Of a stretch of 64,000 bases of DNA, positions 1-7,685 are shown in pieces. Location: NCBI RefSeq assembly GCF_016834655.1, contig NZ_JAENHP010000002.1, positions 62,001-126,000 of the forward strand. Reading direction: 5' to 3'. Source of the DNA: Paractinoplanes ovalisporus. GTDB lineage: Bacteria; Actinomycetota; Actinomycetes; Mycobacteriales; Micromonosporaceae. A model generated the notes under the pieces. The model worked only from the letters and a program-made list of their open reading frames with translations, was not told the origin of the DNA and made no database searches. The position numbers and the translations under genes are program-made. Each line of letters opens with the position of its first letter. Position 1 is the first letter of the stretch.

Positions 1-336
1 GGCCAGATAGGCGTCGGCGTTGCCGACCAGGGCGCCGCGACCGTCGATCCAGCCCTTGAGCCGGCCCACGCCGCCCGAGGTGCCGACCGGGCCGTCGGGC
101 TCGACCGACAGGTGGGCGCGGTCGCCGACGTGCCGCACCACCTGCTCGCCCAGATAGGCCGCGTTGACGGCCACCTCGGCCGGGCCGGACAGGCCGAGCG
201 CGGCCAGCCGGGCCAGGGCGCGGTCGAGCAGGGCCACGTTGCCGACCGGGCAGAGCGCCTTGGGCAGGGTCGCGGTCAACGGCCGCAGCCGCTGCCCCTC
301 GCCGGCGGCCAGGACGACGCCGCAGACCCGGGTCAC
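1..336 (-). CDS. Sugar-phosphate nucleotidyltransferase family protein, 3' end cut by window
   Basis: The visible 112 residues are the N-terminus of a GT-A fold nucleotidyltransferase, the family that transfers a nucleoside monophosphate from an NTP to a sugar phosphate or similar acceptor. The nucleotide-binding signature LAAGEGQRLRPLT lies at residues 9-21, followed by PKALCPVGN; a GTSGGVG motif and a VGNADAYLA stretch with the expected metal-binding Asp come later. The start GTG at 336 overlaps the TGA of the upstream NUDIX gene by four bases (GTGA), so the two are probably co-translated. The C-terminus lies beyond base 1, so the substrate cannot be judged. Confidence 0.85.
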   Translation of the reverse strand, partial: MTRVCGVVLAAGEGQRLRPLTATLPKALCPVGNVALLDRALARLAALGLSGPAEVAVNAAYLGEQVVRHVGDRAHLSVEPDGPVGTSGGVGRLKGWIDGRGALVGNADAYLA

Positions 337-833
337 TTCCGGCGGCCGATGTCGTAGCGGTTCAGCAGCTGGGCGGTGTTGCGGGTGAGGCGGGGCAGGT
401 CGTCGACCGGGAACCAGCCCGCCTCGAGGATCTCGCCGCCGTCGACGCGCAGTTCGGTGGTGGAGGCGGGCACCCGGCCGAAGAAGACGGTGTCGACCAC
501 GCCGACGGGGTGGACGATCGCGTTCGGGTTGCCGGGAGTCAGCTCGTCGGGGTCGACCCGTACGCCGGTCTCTTCGAAGAGCTCACGGGCCGCACCCACC
601 GCGGGCGGCTCGTGACGCTTCAGCAGACCCGCCGGCAGGCTCCAGCCGTGCGTGGTGGGCTGGCGCAGCAACAGCAGCCGGTCGGGGCCCTCGGACTCGG
701 AGTCGTGGATCACCGCAACCGCGCCGACCAGGTATTTCGGAGCGACCAGGCTCGCGACGGCGCGGCGCACGGAACTCGGCATGCGATAGAACGTCTGGTA
801 GGCGTACGCCCGCACGCGCCGAGGGATATTCAC
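333..833 (-). CDS. NUDIX hydrolase
   Basis: A 166-residue hydrolase of nucleoside diphosphates linked to another group. The NUDIX box is complete in the middle of the protein: G-LLKRH-E-PPAVGAA-RELFEETGV matches GX5EX7REUXEEXGU, so the metal-binding glutamates are present. The N-terminal 30 residues are basic and helical (RRVRAYAYQTFYRMP). The start GTG at 833 follows a TAGCCT -10 box (841-846, minus strand) by seven bases, pointing to a leaderless transcript. It is the first gene of a two-gene unit with the nucleotidyltransferase. The actual substrate is not evident. Confidence 0.9.
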   Translation of the reverse strand: MNIPRRVRAYAYQTFYRMPSSVRRAVASLVAPKYLVGAVAVIHDSESEGPDRLLLLRQPTTHGWSLPAGLLKRHEPPAVGAARELFEETGVRVDPDELTPGNPNAIVHPVGVVDTVFFGRVPASTTELRVDGGEILEAGWFPVDDLPRLTRNTAQLLNRYDIGRRK

Positions 834-864
834 AACGGCAAGGCTAGCGGGGCCTCGCCGCGGG

Positions 865-2655
865 CTAGTCAGGGTGGTCGACGAGCGCGATCAGCTGCTC
901 GACGACCGTGTCGGGTTCGAGGGTGCGCTCACAGACCGCGACCAGCATCGTCTCGAGGTCGGGATAGCCCAACTCCTCGGCCAGCCGGCGCAGCGGCACC
1001 TCGCTGGCCAGGCCCCGGTCGTGCTTGCGCAGGGTCAGCCCGATGGTGGCGCGGCCCAGGCGGACCTTGTCGGCGATGCTGATGCCCGGTTCGTTCTTCT
1101 CGTCGAAGTACCGGTTGATCTGCATCTGGGCGGTGCTCGATTTCACGAAGCCGAGCCACTCGCGACGCGGACCGCGAGGAGCGTTCGGCTCCACCTCCAC
1201 GTGGTGTTCGTTCTCGGAGAAGATCTCGACGACGTCACCGTCGCGCAACTGCGAGCTCAGCGGGGCCAGCCGGCCGTTGATGGTCGAGGCCAGGCACTGG
1301 TCGCCGGTCTGCGGGCCCAGTTCGTAGGCCAGGTCGACCGGGGTGGAGCCGCTCGGCAGCTCGAACGCGTGCCCGTGGGCGAAGACCGTGATCTGGGCCT
1401 CGGCCAGGTCGCAGCGCAGCGAGGCCAGGAACTGGGCGGCGTCGGTGGTGTCCTGCTGCCAGTCGAGCACCCGCTTGAGCCAGGTCAGCTGGTCGGCGCC
1501 GGACGCCTCGGCGGTCTCCGCGTATTTCGGATAGCGGTAGGTCGTGGCCACGCCGTATTCCGAATAGCGGTGCATCGCCCGGGTGCGGATCAGCACCTCG
1601 ACCAGGCGCCCGTCGGGGCCGGTGACGGTGGTGTGCAGCGAGCGGTAGAGGTTGTTCTTGGGGGAGGCGATGAAGTCTTTGAAACGGCCGGCCACCGGGC
1701 GCCACTGGCCGTGGACAGCGCCCAGGGCGGCGTAACAGTCGGTTTCGGGACCGTCGACCACGACCGCGATGCGGGGCAGGTCGAACGGGACGGTGTGGCC
1801 GCCGGCGACCGTGTCTTTCCAGATCGAGTAATAGTGCCGGGGGCGGGGGGTGACCTCGGCCGTCACACGCTGGCGGCGCAGGGCCGAGCGCGCCTTGGTG
1901 CTGACGTCGTCGAGGTAGTCGTCCCAGCCGGGGCGGTTTCGCACGTGCTCGTCGATGCGTGCGAACGACTCGGGTTCGAGGTGGTAGAGCACCACGTCGT
2001 CGAGGTCGCGCTTGAGGGCCTGGATGCCGAGTCGGTCGCAGAGCGGGACGAGCACGTCGAGCGTGGCCGTGGCGATGCGGGCGCGGGAGGCGGGGGAGCG
2101 GGCGTCGAGGGTGCGCATGTTGTGCAGCCGGTCGGCCAGCTTGATCACGAGGACGCGGACGTCCTTGCCGGCGGCGACGATCATCTTGCGGATGGTCTCG
2201 GCCTCGGCCGCCTTGCCGTAGAACGCCTTGTCGAACTTGGTCACACCGTCGACGAGGTGGGTGACCTCGGGACCGAAGTCGCCGTGCAGCGCCTCGAGGG
2301 TGTAGCTCGTGTCTTCCACCGTGTCGTGCAGCAGGGCCGCGACCAGGGTGGTGGTGTCCATGCCGAGCTCGGCGCAGATCTGCGCGACCGCGAGCGGGTG
2401 CGTGATGTAGGGCTCGCCGGACTTGCGCATCTGGCCGCGGTGCATGTTTTCGGCGATCGCGTAGCTGCGGCGCAGCACGCCCGCGTCGGCCGACGGATGC
2501 ACGGCCCGGTGGGTGCGCGTGAGGACGGTGACGGGATCGTCGTCGTCGCCATTGAAGCTGAGGAAGGAGCGCAGTCGCTGGGTGATCGACATGTCGCGCT
2601 GGGTTGTCGGCAGGGCACGTCCAAGGGCGGCGCCGTGGCCGGCGTCGACGTCCAC
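865..2655 (-). CDS. RelA/SpoT-family (p)ppGpp hydrolase/synthetase homologue, short form
   Basis: About 596 residues in RSH order: an N-terminal HD domain with an intact HDTVED motif (ALLHDTVEDT), a RelA/SpoT synthetase domain (RFKDFIASPKNN, SLHTTVTGP, EVLIRT), and a TGS domain (ITVFAHGHAFELPSGSTPVDLAYELG). It lacks the C-terminal ACT domain of ordinary Rel (about 750-800 residues). Several synthetase residues differ from the Rel consensus: the usual GRPKHYWS is PRPRHYYS, DLVGVR is DLPRIA, and AAHW is ATTY. Hydrolysis therefore looks likely and synthesis doubtful. A GTG at 2655 with AGGGGG six bases upstream was preferred over the longer GTG start at 2673. Confidence 0.85.
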   Translation of the reverse strand: MDVDAGHGAALGRALPTTQRDMSITQRLRSFLSFNGDDDDPVTVLTRTHRAVHPSADAGVLRRSYAIAENMHRGQMRKSGEPYITHPLAVAQICAELGMDTTTLVAALLHDTVEDTSYTLEALHGDFGPEVTHLVDGVTKFDKAFYGKAAEAETIRKMIVAAGKDVRVLVIKLADRLHNMRTLDARSPASRARIATATLDVLVPLCDRLGIQALKRDLDDVVLYHLEPESFARIDEHVRNRPGWDDYLDDVSTKARSALRRQRVTAEVTPRPRHYYSIWKDTVAGGHTVPFDLPRIAVVVDGPETDCYAALGAVHGQWRPVAGRFKDFIASPKNNLYRSLHTTVTGPDGRLVEVLIRTRAMHRYSEYGVATTYRYPKYAETAEASGADQLTWLKRVLDWQQDTTDAAQFLASLRCDLAEAQITVFAHGHAFELPSGSTPVDLAYELGPQTGDQCLASTINGRLAPLSSQLRDGDVVEIFSENEHHVEVEPNAPRGPRREWLGFVKSSTAQMQINRYFDEKNEPGISIADKVRLGRATIGLTLRKHDRGLASEVPLRRLAEELGYPDLETMLVAVCERTLEPDTVVEQLIALVDHPD

Positions 2656-2763
2656 TGGACACCCCCTCACCACTGGGCCGCCGGCGCTCGCGCGGGGGAC
2701 CGCGGGAACCGATGGCCAAATCGTCGTGAAGCCCCGCGAACCAGGCCGGAGATTTCACTTGCC

Positions 2764-4563
2764 TTACAGCCTAAGCGAGCGAGCGTCATCCGAACGGTCA
2801 GTTACGGATGAGCGAACGGACGAGTCTTTGCCCGAAGCTGCGGCTTCTGCCCGGTTGAGCAGGGAGGTGAAGCGCGCCGCGCCACGAACCGGTGACACCC
2901 AGTCGCCGGAAGTTTCCACCAGGCGGGTGTCGGGCCGCTCGAGCCAGGCCAGGATCCGCTCGGTCTCCTCGGCCGAGGCGGCGGGCACCGGGCCGCGTCC
3001 GGGTAGGACCGTTTCGGCGGTCATCCGGGCCGCGTCGAGAGTGGGGCGCGGGTGTTCGCGGGGTGGCGATGTGGCGGCGGCGGCCAGCCGGCCGTGGCGG
3101 ACCACGGTGATCTCCCAGCCGCCGACAGTGTCGCGCCGGGCCGCCACGATCTCGGTCAGACGGGTCAAAGCGGACAATCGCTGCATGCGGACGGTGGCCC
3201 GCAGCAGCGCGATGAGCCGCGAGCGCAGGACCGCCGCCTCTTCGTAGCGGCGCTTGTCGGACAGCGCCTCGATTCTTTCCATCAGGGCGTCGACCACCTG
3301 GGACGGGTCACCGTGGATGGCGTTGCGGAACGGCAGCGCGGCGGTCGTCGCGTAATCCTCCGGAGTGATCTTGTGTTCGCACGGCGCGGGGCACCGGCCC
3401 AGCTCGGCCAGGGCGCACGCGGGCGTGGGGGTGCGCACCGACAGCTTGTGGCCGCACTGGCGCAGCGGGACGGCGTCGTAGACCCCGGCCGCGGCGAGCT
3501 CGGCCGTGCGGCGCGACGAGAACGGCCCGAGATAGGCCGCGTCGTCGTCGGCCAGCGAGCGGACCACCGACAGGCGCGGATAGGCCTCGGTGGTGAGCTT
3601 GAGCCAGACCACCCGCTCCGGATATTTCGAACGGCGGTTGTAGGGCGGGGAGTGGGCCGCGATGAGCCGCAGCTCGCGGACCTCGGCCTCGAGCGGATGG
3701 GCGCACTCGACGGCCTCGACCCGGGTGGCCGCCCCCAGCATCTCGGAGATGCGCGCGCGTTTCTCGCTGGCGGTGAAATAGCTGCGTACGCGGGTCTTGA
3801 TGTCTTTGGACGTGCCCACATAAAGAGGGCGGTCGTCGGCGGCGCGGAAGACGTAGACCCCCGGCACGTGGGGCAGGTCGTCGGCCAGATGGCGCTGGCG
3901 GCGCTGGGTCGGGGTGACCGCCTTGGCGAACTCGATGGCGTCGCCCAGGGTGTGGACGCGGAAGCTGCCCAGCCGCTCGATCAGGCCGTGGAGCACGTCG
4001 ACGGTGGCCCGGGCGTCGTCGAGCGCGCGGTGGGTGGGCTGGACGGTGGCGTGGAAGAACTGGGCGAGCGTGCCGAGCTTGCGGTTGGGCACCTCGTCGC
4101 GGGTGAGCGCGCGGCGGGCCACGGCGGCCGTGTCGAGCACCCGGGGGTTGGGCCACTGGTAGCCGTGGCGGGCACACGCCGCCTTGAGAAAGCCCACGTC
4201 ATAAGGCGCGTTGTGGGCCACCAGCACCGCGCCCCGCAGGAACTCGAGCAGGCTCGGCAGCACCGTCTCGATCGGCGGGGCCGGCGCCAGCATGGCCTCG
4301 GTGATGCCGGTCAGCACGGTGATGAACGGCGGCAGCCGCTCACCCGGGTTGACCAGGGTCGCGAAGACGCCCTGCTCGACGCCGGACCGAACCTTGACCG
4401 CGCCGATCTCGGTGATGCCGGCGCCGTCGGCCGCGCCGCCGGTCGTCTCGAGATCGAGCACCACGAAGGTGGTGTCGGCGAGGGAGAGCGCCGCCGGGTC
4501 GACCGACCCGTCGGCGCTGAGGAGGGTGTCCAGAGTGCCCTGGACATATGCCGGTTGTGCCAC
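2764..4563 (-). CDS. DEDDh exonuclease / GIY-YIG (UvrC N-terminal-like) fusion, Rv2191-like
   Basis: A 599-residue DNA-repair-type protein. Residues about 30-200 form a DnaQ-like 3'-5' exonuclease with VVLDLETTG (Exo I), AHNAPYDVGFL (Exo II) and HRALDDARAT (Exo III, DEDDh). From about residue 228 a GIY-YIG nuclease module follows (LPHVPGVYVF, PLYVGTSKDIKTRVRSYF), then a region like UvrC with a Cys cluster and a UVR-like helical segment (RYEEAAVLRSRLIAL). It matches the actinobacterial family that includes M. tuberculosis Rv2191. The GTG start lies seven bases after TAATCT in a damage-type promoter (4571-4593), so the mRNA is predicted to be leaderless and damage-induced. Confidence 0.93.
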   Translation of the reverse strand: MAQPAYVQGTLDTLLSADGSVDPAALSLADTTFVVLDLETTGGAADGAGITEIGAVKVRSGVEQGVFATLVNPGERLPPFITVLTGITEAMLAPAPPIETVLPSLLEFLRGAVLVAHNAPYDVGFLKAACARHGYQWPNPRVLDTAAVARRALTRDEVPNRKLGTLAQFFHATVQPTHRALDDARATVDVLHGLIERLGSFRVHTLGDAIEFAKAVTPTQRRQRHLADDLPHVPGVYVFRAADDRPLYVGTSKDIKTRVRSYFTASEKRARISEMLGAATRVEAVECAHPLEAEVRELRLIAAHSPPYNRRSKYPERVVWLKLTTEAYPRLSVVRSLADDDAAYLGPFSSRRTAELAAAGVYDAVPLRQCGHKLSVRTPTPACALAELGRCPAPCEHKITPEDYATTAALPFRNAIHGDPSQVVDALMERIEALSDKRRYEEAAVLRSRLIALLRATVRMQRLSALTRLTEIVAARRDTVGGWEITVVRHGRLAAAATSPPREHPRPTLDAARMTAETVLPGRGPVPAASAEETERILAWLERPDTRLVETSGDWVSPVRGAARFTSLLNRAEAAASGKDSSVRSSVTDRSDDARSLRL

Positions 4564-4593
4564 GGCGGGGAGATTAGAGAGGGGGTATGACAG
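4564..4593 (-). promoter_or_regulatory. RecA-NDp/PafBC-like DNA-damage promoter for the DEDDh exonuclease gene
   Basis: Read on the minus strand: CTGTCATAC (4593-4585), eight bases, TAATCT (4576-4571), seven bases, then the GTG at 4563. This fits the mycobacterial LexA-independent damage promoter TTGTCRGTG-N8-TANNNT except that TAC replaces GTG. The same CATACCCCC core stands upstream of the small Cys-rich gene at 6155. Regulation by PafBC is inferred. Confidence 0.6.
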
Positions 4594-4667
4594 AAACTCG
4601 CGGCGCTCCTGAAAAGATCACTTGCTTCGACAAGCTTTTCCGCAGCCCGCGGTGGGAGAATGGGGAG

Positions 4668-6038
4668 ATGTCAGAGCTCCTGCCGTCCGGCGACCGCCCC
4701 GAGGAGGAGGCGGCTGTCCAGGATGAGGAGTTTGCCCCGGAACCGGTGCTTCCCGAGCCCGTCCGCCAGCGGGTGACCGTTCTGGCCGCCGCCGCCCTCC
4801 CGGGTCTGCCCGCCGACGAGATGCCGGTGCAGATGCGCCGCGTCGCCCGCTTCGCCCCCAACCGCCGGGCCCGCCTGGGTGGTCGTGAGATCGCCGCTCA
4901 GCTCGCCGCCGACCCGCTGTTCCGTCAGCGCATCAGTGGCCGCATCGTGGCCGACGCGGGCGACCTGGGCAGTGCCGTCGTCGACGGCCGGCCCCCGGGC
5001 GCGGCCGACCCGGTCGAGGTGGCCGCCCTGGCCTATCTGGCCCGCCCCGAGGGCTGGCGCGCCCTGATCGAGCAGGCCGGCCAGGCCGTGCAGGCCGAGG
5101 CCGACAGCGCCGCCGTGGCCCACCAGGTGCGCGACGCCGAGCAGCGCGCGGTCCGGGCCGAGCACGACCGCACGGTGGCCAAGGTCGAGGCCGACAAGCT
5201 GCGCGACGAGCTGGCCCGGGTCCGTGAAGAGCTCGGCCAGGTGCGCGAGGAGGCCCGCTCGGCCGGCAAGGCCCTGCGCGAGGCCCAGGCCGCCCAGAAA
5301 CGCGCCAGTGACCTGCTGGCCACTGAGAAGGGGCGCGCGTCACGCGTCGCGGCCGACCACGACGCCGAGGTCCGCCGGCTCAAGACCCGCCTGGCCGAGG
5401 CCGAGGCGCTGGCCGCCACCGGCAAGGCCGCCGCCAAGGACGCGCGCGCGGCCGACGACGCCCGGCTCTGGCTCCTGATCGAGACGATCGGCCAGGCCGC
5501 TTCCGGGCTGCGTCGCGAGCTCGCGCTCAACCCGGCCGACAAGATGCCGGCCGACTATGTGGCCGACGCCGTGGCCGACCGTCCCGGCTCGCCCGAGCGC
5601 TCGCAGGCCCGCGCGCAGGACACCGACGACCCCGGCCGGCTCGACCAGCTGCTCGCCCTGCCCCGGGCCCACCTGGTCGTCGACGGCTACAACGTGACCA
5701 AGCGCGGCTTCGCCGACATGTCGCTCGAGCAACAGCGCAAACGCCTGATCACCGGTCTCGGCGGCATCGCGGCCCAGACCGGCGACGAGGTGACGGTGGT
5801 CTTCGACGGCGCCGAGCGGGTGCATGGCCTGCCGCCCTCGCCGCGCGGCGTCCGGGTGCTCTTCTCCCGCAAGGGCGACACCGCCGACGAGCTGATCCGT
5901 CAGCTCGTGCGGGGCGAGCCGGCCGGGCGGCCGATCGTGGTCATCTCCTCCGACCGCGAGGTCGCCGACGGCGTCCGCCGCCACGGTGCGTATCCGATGG
6001 GGGCCGACTCGCTGCTGCGCCGGCTGGCCCGCTCCTGA
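4668..6038 (+). CDS. NYN-domain (YacP-like) RNA-binding/nuclease-type protein with long coiled coil
   Basis: A 456-residue protein. The C-terminal 160 residues are a YacP-type NYN domain: HLVVDGYNVTKRG near the domain start, VVFDGAE, RKGDTADELI and VVISSDREVADGVRRHGA carry the acidic residues of the PIN-like active site. The middle third (about 150-280) is an Ala/Glu/Arg-rich coiled coil. The N-terminus is acidic. Members of this family are thought to cut or bind structured RNA; the target here is unknown. The ATG at 4668 with a GGGAG/GGGGAG stretch upstream was chosen over an in-frame ATG at 4587, which would sit inside the divergent promoter of the exonuclease gene. Confidence 0.88.
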   Translation: MSELLPSGDRPEEEAAVQDEEFAPEPVLPEPVRQRVTVLAAAALPGLPADEMPVQMRRVARFAPNRRARLGGREIAAQLAADPLFRQRISGRIVADAGDLGSAVVDGRPPGAADPVEVAALAYLARPEGWRALIEQAGQAVQAEADSAAVAHQVRDAEQRAVRAEHDRTVAKVEADKLRDELARVREELGQVREEARSAGKALREAQAAQKRASDLLATEKGRASRVAADHDAEVRRLKTRLAEAEALAATGKAAAKDARAADDARLWLLIETIGQAASGLRRELALNPADKMPADYVADAVADRPGSPERSQARAQDTDDPGRLDQLLALPRAHLVVDGYNVTKRGFADMSLEQQRKRLITGLGGIAAQTGDEVTVVFDGAERVHGLPPSPRGVRVLFSRKGDTADELIRQLVRGEPAGRPIVVISSDREVADGVRRHGAYPMGADSLLRRLARS

Positions 6039-6055
6039 CCTGCGGTTTCGAATTT

Positions 6056-6078
6056 TTGTCATACCCCCGCCCTAGCTT
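6056..6078 (+). promoter_or_regulatory. RecA-NDp/PafBC-like promoter upstream of the Cys-rich gene
   Basis: TTGTCATAC (6056-6064), eight bases, TAGCTT (6073-6078) fits TTGTCRGTG-N8-TANNNT. It shares TGTCATACCCCC and the following CTA with the promoter at 4571-4593 in the same spacing. The mRNA would carry a leader of roughly 70 bases before the ATG at 6155. Confidence 0.6.
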
Positions 6079-6154
6079 TGTGTCACCGATGGTGGTCGGT
6101 CCGCGACGGTGCTTCCCCCGTTGACGTCGCGCCGCCACCCGGGGAGGAGGAGTG

Positions 6155-6376
6155 ATGATCATCGACTGCGGTCGCTGCGACAAGACGGCCCGTGAGTGCC
6201 GCGGGTGCGTCGTGGGCGCCCTGCTGAGCACGCCCGACGGCATCAAGGACCTGACTCCCGGCGAGCTTCAGGCGATCGAGGTGTTCGAGCTGGCCGGCTT
6301 CGAGGTCGAGCTGCTCGAGACGCCCGAGCCGCCGGTGGTGGTCCCGATGTATCCGCGAGGCCGTCACGTGGCGTGA
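6155..6376 (+). CDS. Small Cys-rich conserved protein
   Basis: A 73-residue protein with four cysteines near the N-terminus in the pattern CGRC-(7)-CRGC, which could bind a metal ion. The rest is acidic and helical (DLTPGELQAIEVFELAGFEVELLE) and ends in a Pro-rich tail. GGGGAGGAGG lies four bases before the ATG at 6155; a GTG at 6152 is possible but less well spaced. No enzymatic motif is visible. It stands alone after a damage-type promoter (6056-6078), so a role in a stress response is possible but unproven. Confidence 0.75.
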   Translation: MIIDCGRCDKTARECRGCVVGALLSTPDGIKDLTPGELQAIEVFELAGFEVELLETPEPPVVVPMYPRGRHVA

Positions 6377-6431
6377 TCACGACTCTCTAGGATGGGCGGT
6401 CACGGTCAGTGCCGGTGTTGAGGAGCGGACG

Positions 6432-7685
6432 ATGAATCGGGTCTGGGCGGCCGGCACGCTGCTGGTCCTGCTCGTGGTGCTCGTCCTCGTCGCCTGGCAG
6501 ACGATCCCGTGGCACCGCCCGCCCGCGCCGCGCGCCGACCAGCTGGCCGCCCTCGGGCAGCTCCCGCGCGACCAGGTGGCCCGGGCCCGCGAGTTCCACG
6601 CCGAGCTGCGACCCGGGTCCTATGCCTCGATGCTCCTGACCCTGATCGTCTCGCTGGTGATCGGGCTCACCCCGATCGGCGCCTGGCTGGTCACCCAGGC
6701 CGGCCGTCCGTTCGGCGGCCACTGGCTGGCCCAGGCCGTGCTCGGCGGGTTCGCGGTCGTGCTGGTGGCCGAGGTGGTCACGCTGCCGCTCGCCGCCTGG
6801 CGGCACACGATCGTCGTCCGCTACGGCATCTCCACCCAGTCGTGGGGCGCGTGGACGGTCGACCTGCTCAAGGGGTTCGCGGTCGGGGCCGTGATCGGTG
6901 GCCTGGCGCTGGCCGGGTTCTACACGGTCACCCACTTCGCGCCGCGCTGGTGGTGGGCGATCGGGGCGGTGGGCGCGGCCGGGCTCGTGGTGCTGCTCTC
7001 GTTCGTGCTGCCGGTGCTGGTCGAGCCGGTCTTCAACAAGTTCACGCCGATGGCCGACGGCCCGTTGCGTACGGAGTTGATCGAGTTGGCGGCCCGTGAC
7101 AGCGTACCGGTGAAGGACGTGCTGGTCGCCGACGCGTCCCGGCGTACGAGAGCCGTCAACGCCTATGTCTCCGGCCTCGGCCCGACCCGCCGCATCGTCG
7201 TCTACGACACGATGCTCACCGAGGCCGAGCCGGCCGAGGTGGTCTCGGTCGCCGCCCACGAGCTGGGTCACGCCAAAGACGGCGACGTCCTCACCGGCAC
7301 GATCCTCGGCGCCCTGGGCACGGCCGCCGCCGTGATCGCGCTCTTTCTGCTCGGCTCCTGGCAATGGCTGCTCGACCGGGCCGGCGTCGACTCGATGGGG
7401 GAGCCGCGTGCCATCGGCCTGCTTCTCGCGTTGGTCACGCTGGCGGGCCTGATCGCCGGGCCGGCCCAGGCCAACGTGTCGAGGCGCATCGAGGCCCGCG
7501 CCGACGAGCACGCCCTCGTGCTCACCGGCGACCCGGCCACGTTCGAGGCCATGCAGCGCCGCCTCGGCACGGTCAACCTGTCCGACCCCGATCCGCCCGC
7601 CTGGGAGCACACCATGTTCGCCTCACACCCGTCCACGGTGGAACGGATGGCCGCCGCCCGCGCCTTCGCCCGGGGCGAGCGCTGA
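6432..7685 (+). CDS. M48-family (Ste24/HtpX-like) membrane metallopeptidase
   Basis: A 417-residue integral membrane zinc protease. An N-terminal membrane segment (residues 4-24) is followed by several more (about 65-90, 105-125, 150-205). The zinc motif HELGH is in AAHELGHAKDGD, flanked by further hydrophobic segments, and the third ligand Glu is in RIEARADEHAL, both as in Ste24/CaaX-type proteases. GAGGAG lies upstream of the ATG. The stop overlaps the ATG of the PimB-type gene (TGATG), so the two are one transcription unit. A -10-like TAGGAT lies at 6388-6393. The substrate is unknown. Confidence 0.9.
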   Translation: MNRVWAAGTLLVLLVVLVLVAWQTIPWHRPPAPRADQLAALGQLPRDQVARAREFHAELRPGSYASMLLTLIVSLVIGLTPIGAWLVTQAGRPFGGHWLAQAVLGGFAVVLVAEVVTLPLAAWRHTIVVRYGISTQSWGAWTVDLLKGFAVGAVIGGLALAGFYTVTHFAPRWWWAIGAVGAAGLVVLLSFVLPVLVEPVFNKFTPMADGPLRTELIELAARDSVPVKDVLVADASRRTRAVNAYVSGLGPTRRIVVYDTMLTEAEPAEVVSVAAHELGHAKDGDVLTGTILGALGTAAAVIALFLLGSWQWLLDRAGVDSMGEPRAIGLLLALVTLAGLIAGPAQANVSRRIEARADEHALVLTGDPATFEAMQRRLGTVNLSDPDPPAWEHTMFASHPSTVERMAAARAFARGER

